64,000 nt of DNA from Arthrobacter sp. Soil762 (GCF_001428335.1 NZ_LMSG01000001.1:186841-250840); one strand, 5' to 3'. Numbered from the stretch's first letter, positions 18,115 through 27,245 are shown. Notes: generated by a model from the letters alone, not told the origin. Numbers and translations: made by a program.

Positions 18115-18140
18115 AACGTACAGCATCCGGCGGGTATTCC
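18115..18140 (-). promoter_or_regulatory. SigR/SigH-type promoter of the DUF4193 gene
   Basis: On the minus strand, GGAAT (18136-18140) is followed after exactly 18 nt by GTT (18115-18117). This is the consensus of the actinobacterial thiol-stress ECF sigma factors SigR/SigH (GGAAT-N18/19-GTT). Transcription would begin near 18105-18110. Confidence 0.7.
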
Positions 18141-18276
18141 CCAATAGCTTGGCAAGAAAATTTCTCTGTGGACCCTATATTTCCGTGCAGACAACAGCCG
18201 GGATCGGCGTCGGGTGACATTGGGCACTATGGTGTCCAGGAATGAAAGTCAGCGCACGGCCGCCGTCAGGCAAGGC

Positions 18277-18891
18277 CTAGGTGGGTTCCTTGGCCAAGGC
18301 TTTGGTCTGAGGCGGGGTAAGCCGCCCAAGGCGCTCGTCGAGCGTCACGCGCAGCCTGGCGGCAGCCGCCTGAACCCGGTGCTCGGCAGGGGCGTCCTTC
18401 TTGGCTGGCGGCGAGGCGGCGTTCCGGGGCGGATGGACGTTCCTGTGTTCGGAGGCACCTGCGCCCACCGTCCGGCCACCATTATCCCCTCCAGCCACGT
18501 TCTCCCAAGCCGTGTCGAACAGTTCGAGCTCTTCGGTACGGGCCAGCTCACTGCGCGCCAGGACGTTCAAGGTCGCAAGCCCCAAGGCGCTGGTTCCTTT
18601 ATCTTCGTCCAAGGCCCGGTCCAGGGCCCACTGGGTGCGTCGCCACCATTCCGCCCGGCTGTCCGCCTCTGTCTTTTGCCGCAGTGCCTGCTCGTCGGCT
18701 TCGCGCTTCTGATCCAACGCTGTCTTATCGGCCGAAGTTCGCTGGGCCAGCGTGCGCGAGTTGATGTAGAAGGCCAAGAGTGCCGCAATCAGGACAGCCA
18801 ACGGTCCAAGCCCGGCAAGGATCACCCACCAGTCGGCCGGCCCGGAATGGACAACGACTTCAAGCGGGCCAGGCGGCGGGGTTGGATTCAC
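18277..18891 (-). CDS. Hypothetical single-span membrane protein with charged helical domain
   Basis: A 204-residue protein I do not recognise. A short Pro-rich N-terminus precedes one strongly hydrophobic segment (WVILAGLGPLAVLIAALLAF, about residues 22-41). A long charged helical stretch rich in Arg, Lys, Glu and Gln follows (about 45-95), likely a coiled coil, then a low-complexity Ala/Pro/Gly-rich tail. The GTG start (18889-18891) lies 10 bp after the stop of the decayed RidA gene. Nothing nearby suggests a function. Confidence 0.6.
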   Translation of the reverse strand: MNPTPPPGPLEVVVHSGPADWWVILAGLGPLAVLIAALLAFYINSRTLAQRTSADKTALDQKREADEQALRQKTEADSRAEWWRRTQWALDRALDEDKGTSALGLATLNVLARSELARTEELELFDTAWENVAGGDNGGRTVGAGASEHRNVHPPRNAASPPAKKDAPAEHRVQAAAARLRVTLDERLGRLTPPQTKALAKEPT

Positions 18892-18900
18892 GGCTCCAGC

Positions 18901-19261
18901 TTAGGCCGTCGACGGAGGCCTGAAGCATTTGCCCGCAGCCACGACGGCGTCGATCTGCACGCGCGCTCCGAGTGGAAGTCCGGCCACGTGGAGGGTTGAT
19001 GATATGGAAGTCGTCGTAGTCGGTCAGGTAAATGGTGGTGCGCAGGACGTGGGCCAGAGAAAGATGGACATCAGTCAGCAGCGTCTCCAGGTTGCTGAGC
19101 ATGGACTCGCACTGCTCTTCAATCCCCGGGCCGACAAGTCCACCGTCGTCGGGGCTCTGGCCAATGATCCCGGCTGTGTAGGCGGTGTCTCCGTGGCGTA
19201 CGAGATGCGAAAACGGGGCAGGCGACTGATGAAGGTTAGGGCTGAAGTGATGGGCAGACAT
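18901..19261 (-). pseudogene. RidA-family (YjgF/YER057c) gene with internal deletion
   Basis: The start at 19261 has a good Shine-Dalgarno (GAGGAG). The N-terminal two-thirds read as a RidA protein: HLVRHGDTAYTAGIIGQSP, then VLRTTIYLTDYDDFHIIN. After that the frame goes out of phase. The true C-terminus (HVAGLPLGARVQIDAVVAAG) is present in another frame and ends at the TAA at 18901-18903. About 60 bp, the segment that normally holds the conserved Arg, are missing. RidA proteins deaminate reactive enamines or imines. This copy is expected to be non-functional unless the deletion is an assembly error. Confidence 0.75.
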
Positions 19262-19336
19262 GATCTCCTCAGCGTTCGGGACAGCCCATAGGGGCTCAGG
19301 GTTTTTTGACGTCTGGCTTGTTTGCCAATCCGCTAT

Positions 19337-19749
19337 CGGTTCGAGCTCCTGGAACAGCGTCACTTGAAGGCCTGCCGGCGCTGCAAGCCGGGAGTTCAAG
19401 GACTGCCAGGGAGTTATCCGCGGAGTCGCGATCAGTTCTGCTCCTGCGTTCACAAGGTCTGCCGTTACGGCCGCCGTGTCCTCCACTTCGAAGGCTACCC
19501 GGAGTCTGGCGCTGGGCTGTCCGTCCGATTCCACGCTGTCGATGAAGTTCACCTGGGCGGGCTTGGACAGCTCAAGCGTCGCCCGCCCGGCACCAATGTA
19601 TTGTCACGCGCGCGTCCCCCTCCTTCATAGGCCTCTTGCTCGGGGAGTCCCAGGTCATCACGGTAGAACGTGAGTGCCGCCTCGTAGTCCTCGGCTTCGA
19701 CAACGAGGCGGAGCTGGCGGACGGGTGCCTTGGCGTTTTCCGTAGTCAT
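19337..19749 (-). pseudogene. VOC/glyoxalase-family gene with two frame breaks
   Basis: The N-terminal half (VRQLRLVVEAEDYEAALTFYRDDLGLPEQ) starts at ATG 19749. The C-terminal half (ATLELSKPAQVNFIDSV to GLQVTLFQEL) is in another frame. The bridging residues DARVTI need a third frame, so there are two indels between about 19598 and 19621. One lies at a run of five G residues on the coding strand. The C-terminal frame also runs without a stop into the RidA start. The family covers lactoylglutathione lyase and bleomycin-resistance folds. It may be true decay or homopolymer sequencing error. Confidence 0.7.
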
Positions 19750-19809
19750 GTTTGTACCGAAGTGCTTTGCTTCCCCCCGGAAGCGGGCCTCGCGTGCGCG
19801 GAAACAGAA

Positions 19810-19843
19810 AAAACCCCTGAAATCCGTAGATTTCAGGGGTTTT
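19810..19843 (-). terminator. Strong intrinsic terminator after tRNA-Leu
   Basis: A perfect 15-bp stem (19810-19824 with 19829-19843, loop CGTA) is followed on the minus strand by a T-rich tract. It lies 8 bp downstream of the tRNA 3' end. The stem starts and ends with A4/T4, so it could also work in the other direction. Confidence 0.9.
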
Positions 19844-19851
19844 CCCATTTG

Positions 19852-19934
19852 TGCGCGGAGGGGGACTTGAACCCCCACCCCCTTTCGAGGACTAGCACCT
19901 CAAGCTAGCGCGTCTGCCATTCCGCCACCCGCGC
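19852..19934 (-). tRNA. tRNA-Leu (anticodon GAG)
   Basis: An 83-nt class II tRNA with a long variable arm. The acceptor stem GCGCGGG pairs with TCCGCGC, leaving discriminator A. The anticodon stem is CTAGC/GCTAG around the loop TTGAGGT, giving anticodon GAG. The T-arm GGGGGTTCAAGTCCCCC is perfect. The CCA end is not encoded. Confidence 0.96.
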
Positions 19935-20106
19935 AGGTGGTAATTCGGAGGTCGTTTCCGCCTTTCAGCGTTTCGCTTTTCTCCGAAGCAGCGAGAAAGA
20001 CTCTAACACGAACGTTCCGGAAACATCCAATCGGGGCTGATGGGTAGGCTGAGGGCACACGAGAACACAGGTTGTTTGCAGCCTTCCCACTGCCCAAGGA
20101 GTTTCT

Positions 20107-21411
20107 ATGTCTGACATCCGTGCCGAGGATGAAGTTGTCCGGATCTGCCAGGAACTCATCCGGATAGATACCTCGAACTATGGTGACGGCTCGGGTCCGG
20201 GGGAGCGGGTGGCCGCGGAATACACAGCCGCGCTCATCGAGGACGTAGGACTCGCAGCCGAGATCTTCGAGTCGGCGCCCGGCCGCGCAAGTGTTGTGAC
20301 CCGGATGGCCGGTGAAGATCCGTCCGCCAGCGCCCTGGTGGTGCACGGGCACCTCGATGTAGTGCCCGCCCTGCGTGAACAGTGGTCGGTGGATCCCTTT
20401 GGCGCGGAGCTCAAAGACGGACTCATCTGGGGCCGCGGAGCCGTGGACATGAAGGACATGGACGCCATGATCCTTGCTGTGATGCGGGATTTGGCCAGGT
20501 CCGGGCGCAAGCCCAAGCGCGACATTATCTTTGCCTTCTTCGCCGACGAGGAAGCCGGCGGTGAGTACGGAGCCCGCTACGCTGTCGACAAGCGGCCCGA
20601 GCTCTTCGAAGGCGCAACCGAAGCCATCTCGGAGGTAGGCGGCTTCTCTGCAACCATCGGCGGGCAGCGCACCTACCTCCTGCAGACGGCTGAGAAGGGC
20701 ATCTCCTGGCTCCGGCTGGTGGCGCACGGCCGGGCTGGCCATGGCTCCCAGATCAATACGGACAACGCCGTCACCCGGCTGGCTGCGGCGGTAACCCGGA
20801 TCGGCGAATACAAGTGGCCGATTGAGCTGACGCCCACTACGCGGCAGTTCCTGGACGGCGTGACCGAACTCACGGGTGTGGAATTCGATCCCGATAATCC
20901 GGACCGCCTGCTCGACCAGCTCGGCACCGTGGCGCGCTTTGTGGGGGCAACCCTGCAGAACACCACCAATCCCACGCTGCTTAAGGGCGGCTACAAGCAC
21001 AACGTCATCCCCGAATCGGCTGAGGCCCTGGTGGACTGCCGGACGCTCCCGGGCCAGCAGGACCATGTGCTGGAGATCGTGCGCGAGCTTGCCGGTTCCG
21101 GTGTCGACGTCAGCTACGTGCACAGCGACGTCTCGCTTGAGGTCCCGTTCGCCGGAAACCTGGTGGATTCCATGATCGACGCCCTGCACACCGAGGATCC
21201 GGGGGCGAAAGTGCTTCCCTATACGCTCTCCGGCGGCACGGACAACAAATCATTGAGCCGGCTCGGTATCACCGGCTACGGCTTCGCTCCCCTCCAGCTG
21301 CCCGACGATCTTGATTTCACCGGGATGTTCCACGGCGTGGACGAGCGGGTTCCGGTGGATTCGCTGAAGTTCGGCGCCCGGGTGCTCAACACGCTCCTCA
21401 CCAATTACTGA
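20107..21411 (+). CDS. M20/M25/M40-family metallopeptidase
   Basis: A 434-residue zinc hydrolase of the ArgE/DapE/CPG2 group. Metal ligands are visible in VVHGHLDVVPA (His) and RGAVDMKDMDA (Asp), with the catalytic pair in FFADEEAGGEYGA (Glu-Glu). It also has the dimerisation insert and the closing His near GGTDNKSL. The ATG at 20107 follows AAGGAG with ideal spacing; a TAGGCT at about 20044 may be its promoter -10. It probably hydrolyses dipeptides or N-acyl amino acids. The substrate is not determinable. Confidence 0.9.
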   Translation: MSDIRAEDEVVRICQELIRIDTSNYGDGSGPGERVAAEYTAALIEDVGLAAEIFESAPGRASVVTRMAGEDPSASALVVHGHLDVVPALREQWSVDPFGAELKDGLIWGRGAVDMKDMDAMILAVMRDLARSGRKPKRDIIFAFFADEEAGGEYGARYAVDKRPELFEGATEAISEVGGFSATIGGQRTYLLQTAEKGISWLRLVAHGRAGHGSQINTDNAVTRLAAAVTRIGEYKWPIELTPTTRQFLDGVTELTGVEFDPDNPDRLLDQLGTVARFVGATLQNTTNPTLLKGGYKHNVIPESAEALVDCRTLPGQQDHVLEIVRELAGSGVDVSYVHSDVSLEVPFAGNLVDSMIDALHTEDPGAKVLPYTLSGGTDNKSLSRLGITGYGFAPLQLPDDLDFTGMFHGVDERVPVDSLKFGARVLNTLLTNY

Positions 21412-21423
21412 GCCGGCCCGGAC

Positions 21424-22584
21424 ATGACTCCCGAGGAAGTCCTGCCGGAGCCCTTGCTCCAGGCCATCCGCGGCCGTGCTGCGGGCTATGACCGGGACAA
21501 CACCTTCTTCTTTGAAGACCTCGAGGAGCTGACCGCCGCCGGCTACCTCAGGCTCTTTGTGCCGGCGTCCGACGGCGGCCTGGGGCTTGGGCTGGAGGCG
21601 GCAGCTCAGTGCCAGCGGCGGCTGGCAACGGCGGCCCCGGCCACCGCCTTGGCCATCAACATGCATTTGGTCTGGACCGGCGTCGCCCACGTCCTGGCCG
21701 CACGGGGGGACCATTCCCTTGGCTTCGTCCTGCAGGAGGCCGCCCAGGGCGAGATCTTCGCCTTCGGCAATTCCGAAGCCGGCAATGATTCGGTACTTTT
21801 TGATTCAAGAACGGCAGCCGTTCCCCTGCCGGGCGGAGCGTACAGCTTCACGGGTACCAAGATCTTCACGAGTCTTTCGCCCGCCTGGACCCGGCTGGGA
21901 ATCTTCGGCAAGGACGCCCAGGCCAGGGAAGGCGAAGGGGAGCTGGTGCATGGGTTCATCACACGGGAGGCCGCAGGCTACGCCATCCTGGATGACTGGA
22001 ACACCCTGGGCATGCGGGCCAGCCAGTCAAACACCACCGTCCTGGACGGCGCCGAGGTCCCGCCGGAGAGGATCTTCCGCAAACTTCCGGTGGGACCCAA
22101 CGCCGATCCGCTGATTTTCGCCATCTTCGCGTGCTTCGAGACTTTGCTGGCTGCCGTGTACACAGGCATTGGCGAACGTGCCCTGAACCTGGGTGTTGAG
22201 GCCGTCAAGCGACGCACGTCCTTCAAGAATGCCGGCCGCAGCTACGCGCAGGATCCGGATATCCGCTGGAAGATCGCGGAGGCCGCCATGGCCATGGAGA
22301 ACCTCTACCCCCAGCTGCTGACCGTCAGCCGCGATGTGGATGCGCTCGTTGAGCACGGGCCGCAATGGTTTCCCAAGCTTGTGGGGCTGAAGGTCAATGC
22401 AACTGATACGGCCCGCCGCGTTGTGGACCTGGCCATCAGGGTGAGTGGCGGCTCCAGCTACTTTCGTGGGTCGGAGCTTGAACGCCTGTACCGGGACGTG
22501 CTGGCGGGGATGTTCCACCCATCAGACGATGAGTCGGCGCACAACACCGTGGCGAACGCGTGGCTGGGTCCGTTGGAGGACTGA
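21424..22584 (+). CDS. Acyl-CoA dehydrogenase family protein
   Basis: A 386-residue protein with classical acyl-CoA dehydrogenase length and order: N-terminal helical domain, a middle beta domain (EIFAFGNSEAGND, then GTKIFTSLSP), and C-terminal helices ending in RVSGGSSYFRGSELERLYRDV. The catalytic Glu cannot be assigned with confidence, so it could instead be a flavin monooxygenase-like member such as the DszC group. It starts 12 bp after the M20 gene's stop and is probably cotranscribed with it. Confidence 0.83.
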   Translation: MTPEEVLPEPLLQAIRGRAAGYDRDNTFFFEDLEELTAAGYLRLFVPASDGGLGLGLEAAAQCQRRLATAAPATALAINMHLVWTGVAHVLAARGDHSLGFVLQEAAQGEIFAFGNSEAGNDSVLFDSRTAAVPLPGGAYSFTGTKIFTSLSPAWTRLGIFGKDAQAREGEGELVHGFITREAAGYAILDDWNTLGMRASQSNTTVLDGAEVPPERIFRKLPVGPNADPLIFAIFACFETLLAAVYTGIGERALNLGVEAVKRRTSFKNAGRSYAQDPDIRWKIAEAAMAMENLYPQLLTVSRDVDALVEHGPQWFPKLVGLKVNATDTARRVVDLAIRVSGGSSYFRGSELERLYRDVLAGMFHPSDDESAHNTVANAWLGPLED

Positions 22585-22602
22585 ACAGGCCACTGGCCCG
22601 TT

Positions 22603-22650
22603 AATTCCTATACGGTCCGCTGGCCGGACAATTCCTACACGGTCCGCTGG
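22603..22650. repeat. 27-bp tandem duplication over a stop codon
   Basis: Two copies of a 21-bp sequence (22603-22623 and 22630-22650) differ at a single base and recur with a 27-bp period. They cover the last codons and stop of the minus-strand DUF5703 gene, so the segment encoding QRTV-stop is present twice in the same frame. Confidence 0.8.
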
Positions 22651-22868
22651 ACCTGCATCACCCGGCGGCGGAGCCAGAAGCGCCTGCCGCCGCCCAAATA
22701 CAGCTTGCTGCGTTCCAGCTCCCACTTGCCGTACTCGGAATGCTCCACGAGCCGGCGCCTGGCGTCAGGCAGCGAATCGTCAGGGCTGACCGTCAGAACG
22801 AGGTACTCGTACTGCCTCAGAATGTCCCGTTCGCGCTGGACCGAGCTGGTAAGAAAATGTTCCTTCAT
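22635..22868 (-). CDS. DUF5703 small protein
   Basis: A 77-residue protein matching the DUF5703 pattern: EYLVLTVSPDDSLPDARRRL, HSEYGKWELERSKLYLGGGRR and a basic LRRRVMQVQRT end. It is highly charged and soluble, with no catalytic motif. The ATG at 22868 is chosen because GGAGA lies 5-6 nt upstream; longer reading upstream is not family-like. It is convergent with the acyl-CoA dehydrogenase gene and divergent from the small acidic gene at 22908. Function unknown. Confidence 0.8.
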   Translation of the reverse strand: MKEHFLTSSVQRERDILRQYEYLVLTVSPDDSLPDARRRLVEHSEYGKWELERSKLYLGGGRRFWLRRRVMQVQRTV

Positions 22869-22907
22869 TGCTCTCCATTTTCGTCCTTTTCCGGCTAACG
22901 TGAAGGC

Positions 22908-23174
22908 ATGAGCATCGATCCGCGTGTCGCGCTTCAGTCCTTGACAACCGCCTTGGAAGAACACCTTATAGCAGCATCCAACCGGCGTGGAGATGGCGAT
23001 CCCGCGGTGGAAGCGGCTTTTTTTGCGGTCGCGGATGCGTTCGAGGTCTATGAAGACGCACTCTACGAGGCTTACAGCGAAGTTACACCCCTTCAGGTCT
23101 TCGATGATGAAGAAGATGAGGACGATGAAGCCGGCATTGATGACGACGAGGACCTGGAAATTCTTGAGGACTGA
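22908..23174 (+). CDS. Small acidic conserved hypothetical protein
   Basis: An 88-residue actinobacterial protein. The first 60 residues are helical and conserved in style (RVALQSLTTALEEHL, then AFFAVADAFEVYEDALYEAY). The last 25 are almost all Asp/Glu. Homologues are sometimes labelled primosomal protein in databases, which I regard as unsupported. TAACGT (22896-22901) lies 6 nt before the ATG, a leaderless signature. The acidic tail suggests interaction with basic partners or DNA mimicry, but this is speculation. Confidence 0.75.
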   Translation: MSIDPRVALQSLTTALEEHLIAASNRRGDGDPAVEAAFFAVADAFEVYEDALYEAYSEVTPLQVFDDEEDEDDEAGIDDDEDLEILED

Positions 23175-23230
23175 GAACTCCACGCCGCCATCGCGGGCAA
23201 CGACCTAACGCTGCGGCCCTGAACGGCGTG

Positions 23231-24166
23231 TCAGCCGGGCAGGGAAACGTCTTCGAGCGCGCGGGCAATTTCGGGCGGCAGCCTGGTCAGTTGGGCGGCC
23301 ATGATTTCTTTCGCCTGCACGGGAGTCCTGGGCCCGACGATGGCCGTGGCCACGCCATGCTGGGACAACAGCCAGCTCAGCGAGACATCCAGCGGTGTCC
23401 GGCCCAGGCCCTTGGCCGCCATCGCCACGGCTTCCACCACGCTGGACGGCTGCGCCTCCAGATACGGCTCTACGTAGGGTGCGGAGTCTGTTCTTGCTGC
23501 CCGGGAATCGGCGGGAATGGCGCCGCGGTACTTGCCGGTCAGGACGCCGCGTCCCAGCGGAGCCCAGGCCATCAGCCCCAGGCCGGCATCTTCGACGGCG
23601 GGAACCAGTTCCGCTTCCGCCTTTCGCTGCAGGAGTGAATATTCAGCCTGCGCGGCTACGAGCGGAAATCCGGCCACCGCCGCGGCCTTGGCGCTTTGCC
23701 ACCCGTTGAAGTTGGAGATGCCAGCATAGCGGGCGCGGCCGCTCCGGAGCGCGAATTCAAGCGCGGACAGGGTCTCGTCCAGCGGGACGTTGCCGTCCCA
23801 TGCCTGGGCAAACCAGATATCCACGTAGTCAGTCCCCAGCCTTGCCAGGCTGGCGTCCAGTCCGGTGAGCATCGCGTTGCGCGACGTGTCCACCGTGCGC
23901 CGGCCGTCCGACGTCGACATCCCCGCCTTGGTGGAAATGCAGACTTCGGTGCGGGAGACGACGTCACCCAGGAGAGAGCCGATCATCGCCTCGGCGCGGC
24001 CGTCGGCGTAAGACGCCGCGGTATCTATGAGTTTTCCGCCACCATCGATAAATGTCCGCAGTATCTCCGAGGCGTCCTGTTCGTCGGTATCGCCGGACCA
24101 GGACATGGTGCCGAGGGAAAGGGCGGAGACTCGCAATCCACTGTTGCCGACGTAACGCTGCTGCAT
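23231..24166 (-). CDS. Aldo/keto reductase
   Basis: A 311-residue TIM-barrel NADPH-dependent oxidoreductase. It opens QQRYVGNSGLRVSALSLGTMSW. The catalytic tetrad region is visible in DTAASYADGRAE (Asp, Tyr), CISTKAG (Lys) and WFAQAWDGNVP, where the usual His is replaced by Gln as in some bacterial members. The ATG at 24166 is favoured over an upstream TTG because TAAGCT (24174-24179, minus strand) lies 7 nt before it. Substrate unknown. Confidence 0.88.
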   Translation of the reverse strand: MQQRYVGNSGLRVSALSLGTMSWSGDTDEQDASEILRTFIDGGGKLIDTAASYADGRAEAMIGSLLGDVVSRTEVCISTKAGMSTSDGRRTVDTSRNAMLTGLDASLARLGTDYVDIWFAQAWDGNVPLDETLSALEFALRSGRARYAGISNFNGWQSAKAAAVAGFPLVAAQAEYSLLQRKAEAELVPAVEDAGLGLMAWAPLGRGVLTGKYRGAIPADSRAARTDSAPYVEPYLEAQPSSVVEAVAMAAKGLGRTPLDVSLSWLLSQHGVATAIVGPRTPVQAKEIMAAQLTRLPPEIARALEDVSLPG

Positions 24167-24216
24167 GGCTGCAAGCTTACGGGGAATCAACAGTGTCCAT
24201 GACGTAGGGTCTTAGC

Positions 24217-25050
24217 GTGAACTGGTTTGAGGCGGCCCTGCTGGGCCTAGTGCAGGGACTGACCGAATTTCTACCGATTTCATCGAGCGCGCACCTGCGG
24301 ATTGTGGGGCAGTTTCTGCCCAACGCATCCGATCCCGGAGCTGCGTTTACCGCCATCACGCAGCTTGGTACCGAAACGGCGGTCGTGATCTACTTCTGGC
24401 GCGACATCGTGCGGATCGTCAAGGCGTGGGCGGGATCGCTGACCGGAAAAGTCTCCCGGCAGGACCCGGATGCCCGCATGGGCTGGCTGGTGATCCTGGG
24501 CAGCCTCCCCATCATCGTGCTGGGTCTGCTGTTCCAGGACCAGATCGAGTCGGTGCTGAGGAGCCTGTGGCTCGTAGCCACGATGCTGATCGTCTTCGGG
24601 CTCTTTCTGGCCGTGGCCGACGCGATCGGAAAGCAGGACCGGGACCTCACCCAGCTCACATACAAACACGGCATTTTGTACGGCTTCGCCCAGGCCCTGG
24701 CTCTTATTCCCGGTGTGTCGCGATCCGGCGGCACCATCACCGCAGGTCTCCTGATGGACTACACACGCGAAGCCGCCGCGCGGTATTCGTTCCTCCTGGC
24801 TATCCCGGCGGTGTTCGGCAGCGGCCTTTACCAGCTGTACAAAGTGGTCTCCAAGGAAGGCATTACCGGCCCCTACGGCCTTCCGGAGACGGCGCTGGCC
24901 ACCGTCATCGCCTTGGTGGTGGGCTACGTGATCATCGGTTGGTTCCTCAAGTTCATTTCCACCCGAAGCTACCGGCTCTTCGTCTGGTACCGGATTTTCC
25001 TGGGCCTGGCCCTGTATCTTTTGCTCGGTTTCAATGTCATCAGCGCCTAG
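24217..25050 (+). CDS. uppP: Undecaprenyl-diphosphatase
   Basis: A 277-residue polytopic membrane enzyme recycling undecaprenyl pyrophosphate to the lipid carrier monophosphate for cell wall synthesis. Both family motifs are present: [16 protein letters not shown] (about 14-29, with the catalytic Glu and Ser) and [12 protein letters not shown] (about 164-175). The GTG at 24217 has TAGGGT (24205-24210) 6 nt upstream. It is followed by mshC after 15 bp, as in many actinobacteria. Confidence 0.95.
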   Translation: MNWFEAALLGLVQGLTEFLPISSSAHLRIVGQFLPNASDPGAAFTAITQLGTETAVVIYFWRDIVRIVKAWAGSLTGKVSRQDPDARMGWLVILGSLPIIVLGLLFQDQIESVLRSLWLVATMLIVFGLFLAVADAIGKQDRDLTQLTYKHGILYGFAQALALIPGVSRSGGTITAGLLMDYTREAAARYSFLLAIPAVFGSGLYQLYKVVSKEGITGPYGLPETALATVIALVVGYVIIGWFLKFISTRSYRLFVWYRIFLGLALYLLLGFNVISA

Positions 25051-25065
25051 CCGTAGGCTTAGGCT

Positions 25066-26343
25066 GTGAAATCCTGGACCTCCCGCCCTGTCCCTGCGCT
25101 GCCCGGCGCCATGCCTGCCATCCGGCTGTTCGACACCGCACAGGGGAGTGAAGTCACGCTCCGGGCCGGGGGAGAGCAATCCATGTATGTCTGCGGGATC
25201 ACTCCCTACGATGCAACCCACATGGGCCATGCGGCCAGCTACGTGGCCTTCGATCTGCTGAACAGGGCCTGGCGTGACGCCGGCCAGCAGGTTTCCTACG
25301 TCCAGAACGTCACCGACGTCGACGACCCCCTGCTGGAGCGCGCGACTGCCACCGGTGTGGACTGGCGGGACCTGGCCGCGAGCCAGATTGAACTCTTCCA
25401 GACCGACATGGAGGCCCTCAACGTCCTCTCGCCGGACCACTACGTAGGTGCCGTTGAATCAGTTGACATCATTGTTCCGGCCATCGAACGGCTGGTCCGG
25501 CTGGGGCTGGCCTACCGCGTCCCTGGTACGGCAGGGGAGCCCGACGGAGACGTCTACTACGACGTCGAAGCTGCCGGCAAGCAGTCGGTCGCCCCGGATG
25601 CCTGGACTCTTGGCTCGATCTCCCGCCTTGGTGAAGCCGAAATGCTGGAACTGTTCGCCGAACGCGGCGGCGACCCGGGCCGGGCCGGCAAGCGGCAGGC
25701 CCTGGACCCCCTGCTCTGGCGGGTTGCCCGTGACGGCGAGCCCAGCTGGCCGGGCGGCGAGTTGGGCCAGGGCCGGCCTGGCTGGCACATCGAATGCACG
25801 GTCATCGCCCAGCGGTACCTGCCGGCTCCCTTCACTGTCCAGGGCGGCGGCTCTGACCTCATCTTCCCGCACCACGAGATGGGCGCCGGTCACGCCTATT
25901 CGCTCGCCGAAGTGCCGCTGGCCCAGCATTATGCCCACGCCGGCATGGTGGGCCTGGACGGCGAAAAGATGAGCAAGTCCAAGGGCAACCTGGTCCTGGT
26001 CTCCAAACTTCGGGCCGAGGGAGAAGATCCGGCAGCCATCCGCCTGGCCATCCTGGCCCACCATTACCGTTCAGACTGGTCCTGGACCGCTGACGGCTTT
26101 GAGGCCGCGAAGGACCGGCTGGCGGCGTGGCGCAGCGCCCTCGCCACTGCCCCGGAAGGATCGGCGTCCGGCCTGATCGCAGAAATGCGGTCCGCCCTTG
26201 CATCTGACCTGAACGCACCCGCCGCCCTGGAAGCTGTTGACCGCTGGGCTGCCTCGGCGGACTCCGCCGCGGCAGCGGGCAGCCAGCACGATCAGGCCCT
26301 GGTCAGGGACGCCCTGGACGCGTTGCTCGGCGTCGTACTTTAG
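25066..26343 (+). CDS. mshC: Cysteine:GlcN-inositol ligase (mycothiol synthesis)
   Basis: A 425-residue cysteinyl-tRNA-synthetase-like ligase that joins cysteine to glucosaminyl-inositol in mycothiol biosynthesis. The active site is complete: [14 protein letters not shown] at 43-56 (Cys43 for zinc, HIGH-like motif), WHIECT with zinc ligands, HHEMGAGH and KMSKSKGN near 300. GTG start; TAGGCT (25054-25059) lies 6 nt upstream and is directly duplicated between the hexamer and the GTG. It lacks the tRNA anticodon domain, as expected. Its stop interlocks with that of the convergent PAC2 gene (26340-26343). Confidence 0.96.
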   Translation: MKSWTSRPVPALPGAMPAIRLFDTAQGSEVTLRAGGEQSMYVCGITPYDATHMGHAASYVAFDLLNRAWRDAGQQVSYVQNVTDVDDPLLERATATGVDWRDLAASQIELFQTDMEALNVLSPDHYVGAVESVDIIVPAIERLVRLGLAYRVPGTAGEPDGDVYYDVEAAGKQSVAPDAWTLGSISRLGEAEMLELFAERGGDPGRAGKRQALDPLLWRVARDGEPSWPGGELGQGRPGWHIECTVIAQRYLPAPFTVQGGGSDLIFPHHEMGAGHAYSLAEVPLAQHYAHAGMVGLDGEKMSKSKGNLVLVSKLRAEGEDPAAIRLAILAHHYRSDWSWTADGFEAAKDRLAAWRSALATAPEGSASGLIAEMRSALASDLNAPAALEAVDRWAASADSAAAAGSQHDQALVRDALDALLGVVL

Positions 26344-27245
26344 GGCTTGTCCCGGCCCCGACGCTTGAGATAGCGCTCAAACTCCCGCGCGATGGATTCA
26401 CCGCTCGCCTCCGGAAGATCGGCCGTATCTTTTGCCTCTTCCAGCTGGCGGACGTACGCGGCGATCTCCGGATCCTCGGTAGCCAACTCATCGACGCCGC
26501 GCTCCCACGCAGCTGCCTCTTCCGCCAGTTCGTGCGTGTCCAGCGGGACCTGGATCAGTTCCTCGACCCGGTGCAGGAGAGCCAGCTGCGCCTTGGGTGA
26601 CGGGGCCTGGGCCACGTAATGCGGGACGGCTGCCCAGAGGGAAACAGTAGGAAGGCCCGCCAGGAGGGACACTTCAGACAGTACTCCGACTATGCCGACG
26701 GGACCTTCATACTGGGATGCTTCAAGGTTGAGGCGTTCCCGCAACACAGCGTCGTCAGAGGAGGTGCTGACCGGAATCGGCCTGCTGTGCGGAACGTCTG
26801 CCAGAAGGGCACCCACCAGGACCACGTAGTCCACCTTCAGCGCTTCAGCGTGGACCAGCAGTTCCGCCGTATAGGCCCGCCACTTGTAGGACGGCTCAAT
26901 GCCCTGGACGAAAATGACGTCCACGTTCGAATCCGGCGCACTGGCCTTGTAGATCCGTGTGGATGGCCACTTGATCTTGCGTTCCCCCGAGGCGTTCCTG
27001 CGGACCGTAGGACGCGTGAACTGGAAATCGTAGTATTCGTCGGCGTCAATGGACGCGACCTTTTTGCCGCCCCAAACCCTGTTCAGGTAGCGCAAGGAAT
27101 CACTGGCGGCTTCGCCGGCATCGTTCCAGCCTTCAAATGCGGCCAGCATCACAGTAATGCGCTCCCCGTCCGCCACTGGCAGCAGGAACTGCTCCGGTTC
27201 AGGTGCGGCACCCGGTTCCGCGGTGTCTCCGTCGAAGCTATTCAT
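26340..27245 (-). CDS. PAC2-family protein
   Basis: A 301-residue protein of the PAC2 (proteasome assembly chaperone 2-like) family. Recognisable parts are [43 protein letters not shown] and [14 protein letters not shown]. In M. tuberculosis a PAC2 protein is also encoded between mshC and the proteasome genes. Its role in bacteria is unproven and a link to the proteasome is only inferred. TAGGGT (27252-27257, minus strand) lies 6 nt before the ATG. The C-terminal third is acidic and coiled-coil-like. Confidence 0.88.
   Translation of the reverse strand: MNSFDGDTAEPGAAPEPEQFLLPVADGERITVMLAAFEGWNDAGEAASDSLRYLNRVWGGKKVASIDADEYYDFQFTRPTVRRNASGERKIKWPSTRIYKASAPDSNVDVIFVQGIEPSYKWRAYTAELLVHAEALKVDYVVLVGALLADVPHSRPIPVSTSSDDAVLRERLNLEASQYEGPVGIVGVLSEVSLLAGLPTVSLWAAVPHYVAQAPSPKAQLALLHRVEELIQVPLDTHELAEEAAAWERGVDELATEDPEIAAYVRQLEEAKDTADLPEASGESIAREFERYLKRRGRDKP

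Noticed and set aside
18860..19552. A continuous 230-codon frame that looks like a VOC-RidA fusion
   Set aside because: It holds only the second half of VOC and the first part of RidA. RidA has its own start and Shine-Dalgarno, and both ends are out of frame, so it is better read as two broken genes.
25054..25065. TAGGCTTAGGCT direct repeat at mshC
   Set aside because: Two adjacent hexamers look like a small duplication of the -10 box; too short to treat as a separate regulatory repeat.
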